Origin: Balneolaceae bacterium
GTDB lineage: Bacteria > Bacteroidota > Rhodothermia > Balneolales > Balneolaceae
Assembly: GCA_020832415.1 (NCBI GenBank)
Contig: JAFIES010000141.1
Coordinates: forward strand, 1-64,000
Reading direction: 5' to 3'
Length of the DNA: 64,000 nt
The translations under genes were made by a program, and so were the position numbers. Positions 1-6,585 of the stretch are shown piece by piece (the first letter of the stretch is position 1; each line of letters opens with the position of its first letter). Under the pieces are notes generated by a model. That model saw only the letters and a list, made by a program, of their open reading frames with translations. It searched no databases and had not been told where the DNA came from.

Positions 1-472
1 CCTACCTTCACCTGAAGAAATGGTTTGCAAAGAAAGTAACTTTAATTCAAATTTAACCTATAACTATAACCAATCTGTTTTGTCCAGTTTATAGGGGGTC
101 GGTACACTTATCATGTTCGTATAATTTAAAATAAGTTATTATGACTTCTGCGAACTGACAGTCCCAATTCCTCGGGATCAATGTCGAATACGGAAAAGGT
201 CGGTATAGAGGCCAAACAGCAGCCCGATACCGGCTGTGAATAGTAAAATCCGAAGAGCGCGTTGAGCAGTTTCGTTTTGTTCATATTTGCCAGAATGTAC
301 TGAATCCGGAAATTTCAGAAATTAAGTCTTCTCCAGTTTGAGATGGAGAGTCAAGGATTCTCATCCGATTGGTTTTTAAGTTGTTTCCTTTTCAGAGTAT
401 TGGAACCACCCCTGACCCACTTGTGAAGGAGCGGAGTTTAGAGAAATTCCGAAATTAACCTTGGTGCACATG
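1..472. other. left-edge region without a confident gene
   Basis: No convincing complete gene is visible. Positions 3-56 are open on the plus strand, ending in TAA, and could be the last codons of a gene entering from the left. On the minus strand, positions 178-318 encode a stretch with one hydrophobic helix (RILLFTAGIGLLFGLYTDLF) but no ATG, GTG or TTG start in frame, so it is not called. The remainder is AT-rich and probably holds the 3' end of the minus-strand transcript carrying the SufT-like gene. No clear terminator hairpin was found. Confidence 0.4.
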
Positions 473-793
473 TCACTTCCCTGGCGGTGGCGGTACGGAG
501 AAGAATTCTACTCCCTCTTTGATCATCTCGACGGTCCAGTCGGGTTTCATCACCATCTCCACCTCATAATTGTCGATCTCCTCCAGGCTGCTTACTGCTT
601 TTTCTACCTGCTGCTGAAGGTAGCGACGCATGGGACAACCCGGAGTCGTTGTGGTGAATTGCACTTTTACCTTGTTTCCTTCAATTTGTATCTGATAAAC
701 CAGGCCAAGGCCCATAATGTTGACACCCAGTTCAGGGTCCATCACACTTCGAAGCTGCTCAATTAGCTGAGTTTTTAAATTCTGTATATTCAT
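473..793 (-). CDS. SufT/MIP18-family iron-sulfur assembly factor
   Basis: A small DUF59/MIP18-type protein. Family members help mature or transfer Fe-S clusters. The signature is visible as SVMDPELGVNIMGLGLVYQI near the N terminus, followed by the conserved TTPGCPMRRYLQQQV segment whose Cys is typical of the family, in a basic/acidic alpha-beta fold of about 106 residues. I chose the ATG at 793 because the family begins shortly before the DPE motif; the frame stays open to 856 with another ATG at 811. It lies downstream of a ferredoxin-like gene and a NirK-like gene on the same strand, so a role in Fe-S supply or repair under denitrifying conditions is plausible. That role is inferred from context only. 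Confidence 0.8.
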   Translation of the reverse strand: MNIQNLKTQLIEQLRSVMDPELGVNIMGLGLVYQIQIEGNKVKVQFTTTTPGCPMRRYLQQQVEKAVSSLEEIDNYEVEMVMKPDWTVEMIKEGVEFFSVPPPPGK

Positions 794-920
794 TCTTAAA
801 TCCAGTTGCATAGTTATTAGTTCGGATAAAACAGCCTCCGCCCTGACCGTTATCACCTAAACCAATATTGACCGGAGAGGAGACTTTACGGACATAATCG
901 TATTGATAGTGGTTGTCATT

Positions 921-1313
921 TTAATCAGCGTCAGTCCAGGATTCAATCAGGTGTTCCCTTTTATGTTCAACATTAGCCCACTCATCAGCATCCGGAAGAG
1001 GGTCAAATGATTCATTGGTTACACGATCCTTCCAATCTTCTGCCAGCTTTTCATTTAATTCTATATAGTGTTCCCATTTTTCAGGCACTTCATCATCGGG
1101 GAAGATCGCCTCCACCGGACATTCCGAAACACAGGCATCACAGTCGATACATTCAATGGGATCAATGGTCAGGAAGTAAGGCCCTTCCCGAAAACCATCT
1201 CTGGCCGCATCAATGCACGCGTTTTTAACAGTTTTCGCAACATGCAGATATGATTGATTCATATTTAATTGGATCCCCTCAGATTTTGAACTATTTGCGG
1301 GTAAACTACTCAT
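921..1313 (-). CDS. FdxA-like ferredoxin retaining a single 4Fe-4S motif
   Basis: The core resembles the seven-iron FdxA ferredoxins: an ECIDCDACVSECPVEAIF motif provides a complete CxxCxxCxxxCP set for one [4Fe-4S] cluster, followed by the FdxA-type PDDEVPEKWEHYIELN tail. In normal FdxA an N-terminal CxxxxxxCxxxCP segment binds a second ([3Fe-4S]) cluster. Here the matching region reads NACIDAARDGFREGPYF, with only one Cys, so that cluster is probably absent. The ATG at 1313 is chosen because AGGA lies 8 bases upstream; the frame is open to 1358 and another ATG lies at 1262. It sits between the NirK-like gene and the SufT-like gene, suggesting an electron carrier tied to denitrification or Fe-S repair. 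Confidence 0.8.
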   Translation of the reverse strand: MSSLPANSSKSEGIQLNMNQSYLHVAKTVKNACIDAARDGFREGPYFLTIDPIECIDCDACVSECPVEAIFPDDEVPEKWEHYIELNEKLAEDWKDRVTNESFDPLPDADEWANVEHKREHLIESWTDAD

Positions 1314-1363
1314 TTTATATTTCCTGAAATGATGCGTTATCACTGTTTCTTCATACAATATTA

Positions 1364-1419
1364 AACGGGTTACAAATCTCTAAAAACCTGTATCTGATTT
1401 AAAGAATTTATAACCCGTT
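1364..1419. repeat. long inverted repeat between nirK-like and ferredoxin genes
   Basis: AACGGGTTACAAAT (1364-1377) and ATTTATAACCCGTT (1406-1419) are inverted copies matching at 13 of 14 positions, separated by 28 bases. The element lies between the stop of the NirK-like gene and the start of the ferredoxin gene, both minus strand. No T-run follows on either strand, so a simple intrinsic terminator is unlikely. It could be a two-site operator or an mRNA stem-loop separating expression of the two genes. Confidence 0.5.
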
Positions 1420-1448
1420 AAGATGCTGTTACAAGATTTGTTTGTACA

Positions 1449-3122
1449 CTACTCCGGTTTACGTCGCCAGGCTGCAATTGCAAAACCCAGAGCCAACAGG
1501 GCGGGAATCATAGGCCACATAATGGTGGCTATATTTAAATCACTGTCGGCCTTTATGACTGATACCTTCCCTTCCATATAGGGATGCGGAGTACAGATGT
1601 ATGTGTAATCGCCCTCTTCTTCGAAAGTATAACTCCACGATTCGGCATGGGCCAGCATCGGTGAGTTCAAATTTGTGGGGCCTTCGGTTGAGACCACATT
1701 ATGAATTCCTGAATATTCACCGGCCAGATAACTGAATACATCCTCATTAATCCACGTCACCGTAGTGCCGGGTGTGATCTCTATTGTTTTAGGATAGTAG
1801 GAGTTACCTATAATATGTACGGTTACTTCTTTGGTGCCGTTTCCATAAACTGCAGGAGGGTCTATATCAGGAGTGCCGGCCTTAAATGGCGACATTATCC
1901 GGGTTGCATTTTCCTTCATTTCTGCCAGTTCCTCCTCTGTATAGAGCGGCCCGGTTGCTTCAACCCGCTTCGGTGTATCGGCGTTACGGTCGGCCACGAG
2001 CAGCCCGATTGCTCCTCGGCTTGTTGAACCCACGGCGTGGGATAGCATCGTGTAGGCACCTTCGTCCGGTGGAACACGAAACTCTATCACGAATGTATCA
2101 GACGGCCCGGCTGTTACAGTCTGGCCACCTGTTAATACATTTTCGGGGTGTCCCTGCCAATAGGCAAAATCCCAGACAATCCCCACAAGGTGAAAGGTTG
2201 AAACCAGGTTAGGCCCTACGTTCATAAAGTTGATCCGAACATAATCACCCGGCTTTGCTGTAATCGGTTCCTTCACATATTTAAAAATCTCACCATTGAA
2301 CGTTACGTAGGTAGGATTTCCTTCCACAGCGTTTTTCCCGCTGGAATACCACTCATGCTGAATCAGATCAATCTCTATATCGGGGCCGTGACCAAGCTCC
2401 TCTTCCAGTCTGAATTTCTGTTCAGCCGGTTCCACAATCATCATCCCGTACTGACCAAACATCACATGCATCGGAATGGCATGGCCACCCGGTGCGCAGT
2501 GGTACAAGTATATTCCAGGAATAGTCGCTTTAAATTTAAGAGATTTTGACTGCCCCGCAGGAATCTGTCCCAGATACTTGGAGGTTTGAGTGTAGGCAGC
2601 ATGAATTGACGCACCGTGCGGAATACTTCCATTGTTTTGCACTATTATCTCAACGATATCTCCTTCGGTTACCCTGAGTGTTGGCCCCGGTATAGAGCCA
2701 TTGGTTCGAAATCCATCATAAATAACTCCATTTCCTAAATAAGCCAAACCCTCATCCAGTTCGATGGTAAAGCTTATATCAGCCTCAACATCCTGGTCTA
2801 CAAAGCTTGTTGTTGGAATGGAGAGATTGGCATCTCTTTGAATAATTTCTATAAAATCACTGTCACTCTGGGGTGCATTTTGTGTGAACAGGTGGCGGGT
2901 AGCTTCTGCAAAATCGAGAGGCAGATTTTTTTGGGCCTCCATGGCAGCCATCAATTCATCACCTATCAGCGTACCCTTCATTTCAGTTTCAATCTGTTTT
3001 TTGTAGAGGGCATTGCATGCCGGGCATGCATTCGCCTGCTGTATGAATGCTGCAGTAAGGATCATGGGCAGTATTAATAGCAGCAGTAGTTTTTTTGTTA
3101 TGGCAGGTTTTACATTTTTCAT
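1449..3122 (-). CDS. nirK: NirK-like copper nitrite reductase with C-terminal cupredoxin domain
   Basis: A 557-residue exported multicopper protein. Residues 1-32 form a signal peptide, followed by a CPAC motif and helical linker. Residues 115-375 are two cupredoxin domains of the nitrite reductase type: H169 and H174 (PHGASIH), H208-C209 (YLYHCAP), H219 and H362 match the type 1/type 2 copper His and Cys ligands. Residues 430-523 are a third cupredoxin domain with H474, C510, H513 and M516. A membrane helix at about 530-552 ends in RRKPE, which would anchor it. By motif alignment with classical NirK, the catalytic Asp is S172, the catalytic His is V316 and the axial Met is Q224. It may therefore be a divergent nitrite reductase or another two-domain copper oxidase. 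The nos/ric context supports denitrification. Confidence 0.75.
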   Translation of the reverse strand: MKNVKPAITKKLLLLLILPMILTAAFIQQANACPACNALYKKQIETEMKGTLIGDELMAAMEAQKNLPLDFAEATRHLFTQNAPQSDSDFIEIIQRDANLSIPTTSFVDQDVEADISFTIELDEGLAYLGNGVIYDGFRTNGSIPGPTLRVTEGDIVEIIVQNNGSIPHGASIHAAYTQTSKYLGQIPAGQSKSLKFKATIPGIYLYHCAPGGHAIPMHVMFGQYGMMIVEPAEQKFRLEEELGHGPDIEIDLIQHEWYSSGKNAVEGNPTYVTFNGEIFKYVKEPITAKPGDYVRINFMNVGPNLVSTFHLVGIVWDFAYWQGHPENVLTGGQTVTAGPSDTFVIEFRVPPDEGAYTMLSHAVGSTSRGAIGLLVADRNADTPKRVEATGPLYTEEELAEMKENATRIMSPFKAGTPDIDPPAVYGNGTKEVTVHIIGNSYYPKTIEITPGTTVTWINEDVFSYLAGEYSGIHNVVSTEGPTNLNSPMLAHAESWSYTFEEEGDYTYICTPHPYMEGKVSVIKADSDLNIATIMWPMIPALLALGFAIAAWRRKPE

Positions 3123-3284
3123 ATTAAGGGAGATTTGTTTTGATTTTTCAGGTATCTAATAAGTATGAGATGGTGGCTATTTTTTTAGATACTTCGGCAT
3201 GTATAACTATTGAAAGGAGCATAAGTAGCAATACAGTCTGCTTACTAAATAGCTAAAAAAAGGTTGGTATGGAAATGCATATAA

Positions 3285-3662
3285 TCAGGTCAGACGCGGA
3301 GGTGGTGTGGTATGCTTCAAAAAGGGTGATAAAAGATTCTGATGGATAGAAAAATAGTCTCTGAATACGTAGGTAAGCATGGCAGGAGATTGACTTGCCG
3401 AAATCTGTATAGGAATTGGATAATACTCCATATCTATAAGCGGAGTGTTATCATCGTTGCTCTCTTGCCAATCATCAGCGAGGGTAGTGAAGTCGTGCGA
3501 ACAAAAAGAATCCTGAGAACTTGAACCCTGGCTGCTGGATTGTAATTGCAATAGCTCAGGTAGGTCTCCCTTATACAGGTAAAACTTTGCCATAGGTAGT
3601 ATTGGTTGTATGATTCCAATACAAAACGAAATTATAAGTATGGCAGAGTAAACCCTTTTCAT
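3285..3662 (-). CDS. small secreted or membrane-anchored hypothetical protein
   Basis: Not recognised. The frame is open from 3725, but the ATG at 3662 gives a start immediately before a basic N terminus and hydrophobic segment (MKRVYSAILIISFCIGIIQP), typical of a signal peptide or single anchor. An ATG at 3686 is an alternative. The rest is about 100 polar residues rich in Ser, Gln and Asp, with a lone CSH motif and a C terminus ending in HTTPPPRLT. It lies upstream of the NirK-like gene on the same strand, separated by about 160 bases, and is divergent from ric. A link to copper or nitrite metabolism is only suggested by position. Confidence 0.45.
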   Translation of the reverse strand: MKRVYSAILIISFCIGIIQPILPMAKFYLYKGDLPELLQLQSSSQGSSSQDSFCSHDFTTLADDWQESNDDNTPLIDMEYYPIPIQISASQSPAMLTYVFRDYFSIHQNLLSPFLKHTTPPPRLT

Positions 3663-3762
3663 GGTTGTTGTCTGGTTATTGCTCATAACACATGTGAAAA
3701 ATTTGTAATGAGTGATAAATCTCACAATGCAAATTCAACATTATTATAATAAAATATTATAA

Positions 3763-3778
3763 AAGATAAAATTGTCTT
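3763..3778 (+). promoter_or_regulatory. candidate Rrf2-regulon operator upstream of ric
   Basis: AAGATAAAATTGTCTT is an imperfect palindrome (AAGA and TCTT ends). The first ten bases are identical to the elements at 5541 and 6043, and a weaker version lies at 15582. It lies 33-69 bases before the possible ric start codons. The regulator assignment is inferred from the two Rrf2 genes in the island. Confidence 0.45.
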
Positions 3779-3846
3779 ATATCTTAATAATAAATTCATG
3801 ATGTGTTGTTATGTTGTATTCTAAACCAATCTATTACATAAACTCA

Positions 3847-4596
3847 ATGATGAATGATATGAATATGAAAGAACAAACAGACCTTTCTCCTGAAATAACT
3901 GTAGGTGAAATCGTTGCTATGAACTATAATGCAGCCGGTGTCTTCAGGCAGTATGGACTCAATTTTTGTTGTGGTGGAGGAATATCACTGAAAGAAGCCT
4001 GTGAAAAAGGAAATGTTTATCTCGATGATGTTCTTATCCAGTTAAAGCAGCTCGAACGTTCAGGAACCGGTATAAATGAAAATTTCCTGGCCTGGGATAT
4101 CCCCTATTTAATCGCTCACATTGAGGAAACCCATCACCGGTTTGTGAGACAAAAAATTGAAGAGATTTCTGCCTATGCTCAAAAGGTAGCCGGTGTCCAC
4201 GGAGAAAGACATCCCGAAAATATCGATATTGACAGAACGTTCAATGAGCTTGCCATCGAAATGATGGATCACATGCAGGCGGAAGAGAATACCGTTTTCC
4301 CATTAATTGAAACCATCGCTGCAAAAAGGAAAAAGGGTGAGCCGGTGAGTGAAGAAGAGATTCTGAAGCTGAAAAAAGAACTGGCGGAAATGGAAGATGA
4401 TCATGATGGCGCAGGTAACCTGATGAAAAAATTAAGGGAATTAAGCCACAATTTTACCCCTCCGGCTGATGCATGTGCCACCTACCAGATTCTTTACAAA
4501 AACCTAGAAGGTTTTGAAAAAGATCTGCACAAACATGTACATCTCGAGAATAACATTCTTTTCAAAAAGGCTGAAGACCTGCTTCCGGTAAATTGA
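3847..4596 (+). CDS. ric: iron-sulfur cluster repair di-iron protein (RIC/ScdA/YtfE)
   Basis: Repairs Fe-S clusters damaged by nitric oxide or oxidants, using a hemerythrin-like di-iron centre in the cytoplasm. The N-terminal ScdA_N domain contains the conserved FRQYGLNFCCGGGISL segment with paired Cys. It is followed by a four-helix hemerythrin-like domain whose ligand helices carry HIEETHH, DHMQAEENTVFPLI, EDDHDG and HKHVHLENNILF. The frame is open from 3811; ATG codons at 3847, 3850, 3859 and 3865 are all possible. I give 3847 because known family members begin only about 10 residues before the domain. A palindromic motif at 3763 lies just upstream. Placement beside nirK, nosZ and Rrf2 genes fits NO detoxification. 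Confidence 0.9.
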   Translation: MMNDMNMKEQTDLSPEITVGEIVAMNYNAAGVFRQYGLNFCCGGGISLKEACEKGNVYLDDVLIQLKQLERSGTGINENFLAWDIPYLIAHIEETHHRFVRQKIEEISAYAQKVAGVHGERHPENIDIDRTFNELAIEMMDHMQAEENTVFPLIETIAAKRKKGEPVSEEEILKLKKELAEMEDDHDGAGNLMKKLRELSHNFTPPADACATYQILYKNLEGFEKDLHKHVHLENNILFKKAEDLLPVN

Positions 4597-4620
4597 TCTG
4601 ATTTATAACAGGGAGCTCCA

Positions 4621-5055
4621 ATGCCAACAGTTACACGCTGGTTTATTAAAGCCGGATTGATCTATTTCCTGATGGGAGTAATTTTGGCTTTCACGGCAGA
4701 ATTACCATTTATCAATTCCGGGGCACTGTTGCTCCCCGTTTACTGGCACATGCTGGTGATGGGCTGGCTCACTCAGATTATCATTGGAGTATCCATCTGG
4801 ATGTTCCCAAGAAAATGGAGAGACAAGAAAAAACGGGAATCCGTCTTGACCTGGCTTACGTTTTGGCTCTTAAATTCAGGACTGATTCTTCGTTTTTTTA
4901 CGGAACCCTTTCTGCCATTCTTTAATGATACATTAACTGTTCAGCTGATCATCATTACTTCTGCAATACTCCAGATCGCAGCTATCTGCACATACATTGC
5001 AGAAATCTGGCCAAGAGTACACTCCAAAAAGAGAAAAAGAGGGGTTTCTGCATGA
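4621..5055 (+). CDS. four-helix membrane protein, oxidase/NnrS-like (first of a pair)
   Basis: A 144-residue protein with four predicted membrane helices and a basic C-terminal tail. The second helix carries PVYWHMLVMGW followed by WMFPR. This resembles the low-spin-heme helix of cbb3/NO-reductase subunit I (PxH, then GW) and also the His/Met-rich helix of NnrS, but here the His (H43) is two residues later than in the oxidases. The gene follows ric by 24 bases and overlaps the next gene by ATGA, so translation of the pair is probably coupled. It is far too short for a complete oxidase (usually about 450 residues or more). Function unknown; heme binding and a role in NO handling are inferences. 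Confidence 0.75.
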   Translation: MPTVTRWFIKAGLIYFLMGVILAFTAELPFINSGALLLPVYWHMLVMGWLTQIIIGVSIWMFPRKWRDKKKRESVLTWLTFWLLNSGLILRFFTEPFLPFFNDTLTVQLIIITSAILQIAAICTYIAEIWPRVHSKKRKRGVSA

Positions 5056-5471
5056 TGCCAACCCTCTCTGTATGGATTTTGCGTCTTTCGCTGGTATATC
5101 TGTTTATTACAGCAATAAGCGGTTCTGTACTACTGATTCATAAATCAATTCCTTTGCATCCCGCAGCTTGGAGCCTGTTGCCTATCCATTTTGAAATGGC
5201 TATTTGGGGCTGGCTCGTACAGTTTGTAATGGGAACAGCTTACTGGATGTTTCCCCGATATCTTACGGGCCCCAAAAGAGGCAATGAAATTTTTGCAGTC
5301 ATCTCAGTAGTTTTATTGAATACAGGAATTTTACTTCTCATTTCCGCACCGTTTATTTCTCCGGATAATGCAATAAAAGCCATATCGAGGTTGGTAATTG
5401 TTGTGAGTGTAGCACTTTTTTCAGCTTCACTATGGAACAGGGTTTTGAGCTACAGAAGAGTGCCTCATTAG
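5052..5471 (+). CDS. four-helix membrane protein, oxidase/NnrS-like (second of a pair)
   Basis: A 139-residue paralogue of the preceding protein with four predicted helices. The matching helix reads LLPIHFEMAIWGW then YWMFPR. H46 is two residues after Pro and seven before Gly-Trp, the same spacing as the low-spin heme His of cbb3-type subunit I. At the aligned position of its partner's H43 it has E48, so the two proteins present different potential ligands. The overlap with the upstream gene (ATGA) suggests equal expression and perhaps a heterodimer. Followed by about 100 bases and the first rrf2 gene. Annotation pipelines often call such proteins cytochrome oxidase subunit I-like; real activity is unknown. 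Confidence 0.75.
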   Translation: MMPTLSVWILRLSLVYLFITAISGSVLLIHKSIPLHPAAWSLLPIHFEMAIWGWLVQFVMGTAYWMFPRYLTGPKRGNEIFAVISVVLLNTGILLLISAPFISPDNAIKAISRLVIVVSVALFSASLWNRVLSYRRVPH

Positions 5472-5540
5472 ATTTCATCAAATATTTTGATAATATATTT
5501 CTGAATAACCTTGACATTCCGAATTGAATAGAACTATATT

Positions 5541-5556
5541 AAGATAAAATACTCTT
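5541..5556 (+). promoter_or_regulatory. candidate operator upstream of the first rrf2 gene
   Basis: AAGATAAAATACTCTT ends 17 bases before the rrf2 start codon. It matches the element at 3763 at 14 of 16 positions. An operator so close to its own gene would suit autoregulation. It contains TAAAAT and could instead be part of a core promoter. Confidence 0.45.
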
Positions 5557-5573
5557 TAATATTAATTAAAGCG

Positions 5574-6026
5574 ATGCTGCTATCAAATACGTGTATTTAT
5601 GGATTAAGAGCTTCTGTTTTGCTGGCCTCAAAAGAAGGTGACAAATTTGTTACCATCAGAGAGTTAAGCGATGAACTGCATATCTCATTCCACTTTCTTA
5701 CTAAAGTATTGCAGCAGTTAACAAAATCAGAATTACTTCAATCATACAAGGGGCCCAACGGAGGGGTAAAACTTGCCAGGCCGGCCTCACAAATAACCTT
5801 TATGGACGTTGTGATTTCAATTGATGGAGAAAATATCATAAAAGAGTGTGCACTTGGTTTGCCGGGCTGCGGCGAATTGAAACCCTGCCCTCTTCACGAC
5901 CAATGGTCGGCCATGAAGGAGAACATTCTCCGAATGATGCGGGATGTTTCTCTTAAACAGCTGGCAGCAAACAAAAACTCAGATCCGTTAAAACAACTTG
6001 CATCAGTACATGCTTTAAAAAAGTAG
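5574..6026 (+). CDS. Rrf2-family transcriptional regulator (NsrR/IscR-like), copy 1
   Basis: A cytoplasmic DNA-binding regulator of 150 residues. The winged-helix domain is seen from the MLLSNTCIYGLRASVLLAS start through SFHFLTKVLQQL and the wing KGPNGGVKLARP. Three Cys in ECALGLPGCGELKPCPLHD form the Fe-S binding loop typical of Rrf2 regulators that sense NO or Fe-S status. It lies between the ric/membrane pair and the nos operon and is preceded by a palindromic element also found before ric and the cytochrome/nosZ operon. A role as NO-responsive repressor or activator of this island is a reasonable inference. A close paralogue lies at 15621. Confidence 0.92.
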   Translation: MLLSNTCIYGLRASVLLASKEGDKFVTIRELSDELHISFHFLTKVLQQLTKSELLQSYKGPNGGVKLARPASQITFMDVVISIDGENIIKECALGLPGCGELKPCPLHDQWSAMKENILRMMRDVSLKQLAANKNSDPLKQLASVHALKK

Positions 6027-6042
6027 TTTTTTTAGTAGTTAA

Positions 6043-6058
6043 AAGATAAAATAGTATT
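6043..6058 (+). promoter_or_regulatory. candidate operator upstream of the cytochrome c-nosZ operon
   Basis: AAGATAAAATAGTATT ends 12 bases before the cytochrome start codon and shares its first ten bases with the elements at 3763 and 5541. The right half is less palindromic (TATT rather than TCTT). Confidence 0.4.
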
Positions 6059-6070
6059 AATTCAGTTATA

Positions 6071-6553
6071 ATGAACACCTATAAACCAATACTTACTTCT
6101 ATTGCACTCTTCCTTCTCATACCGCTTTTCTATGCCTGCGGAGGTGAAGAATCTTCCGATCGCCAAACCTCACAACCGGAAGTTGAAGAAGCGGGCCTTT
6201 CAGATTTTGAACTCGAACATGGAATAGGCCCTGTTACGGAACCGGTAGAAATCGGAGAGATTGATCCCGACCTGGTTACCAAAGGCCGGAACATTTACGA
6301 AATGAAATGTGAAATGTGCCACAATTACCAAGGGCGTATGGTAGGGCCGGAGCTTGGCAATGTACTTGAAAGGAGAAGCCCTGAGTTTGTTATGAACTTT
6401 ATTCTGAACCCTGGCGGAATGACACGGGATCACCCTGTGGGCCAGGAATTGCTTCGGGAATATATGACGGTAATGCCCTTTCAAAATGTGCAAAGAGATG
6501 AGGCCAGAGCCATCGTGGAGTACCTGCGATTCTATTACGAAGAAAATTATTAA
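6071..6553 (+). CDS. lipoprotein monoheme cytochrome c (nos-associated)
   Basis: A 160-residue periplasmic electron carrier anchored by a lipid. The signal peptide ends in a lipobox-like FYAC. A single heme site is visible as KCEMCHNYQG (CxxCH), and a likely axial Met lies in LREYMTVMPFQN near the C terminus. A low-complexity acidic linker of about 40 residues separates anchor and heme domain. The gene lies 32 bases before nosZ and is probably its co-transcribed electron donor, as in other clade II nos clusters where small cytochromes c accompany nosZ. Start ATG at 6071 is directly before the signal peptide. Confidence 0.88.
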   Translation: MNTYKPILTSIALFLLIPLFYACGGEESSDRQTSQPEVEEAGLSDFELEHGIGPVTEPVEIGEIDPDLVTKGRNIYEMKCEMCHNYQGRMVGPELGNVLERRSPEFVMNFILNPGGMTRDHPVGQELLREYMTVMPFQNVQRDEARAIVEYLRFYYEENY

Positions 6554-6585
6554 ACACACCAAAAAACCAACAAAACAACGAGACA

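Noticed and set aside
178-318. Possible small one-helix protein on the minus strand at the left edge
   Set aside because: The hydrophobic helix looks real but there is no ATG, GTG or TTG start in frame, only CTG, so it cannot be supported.
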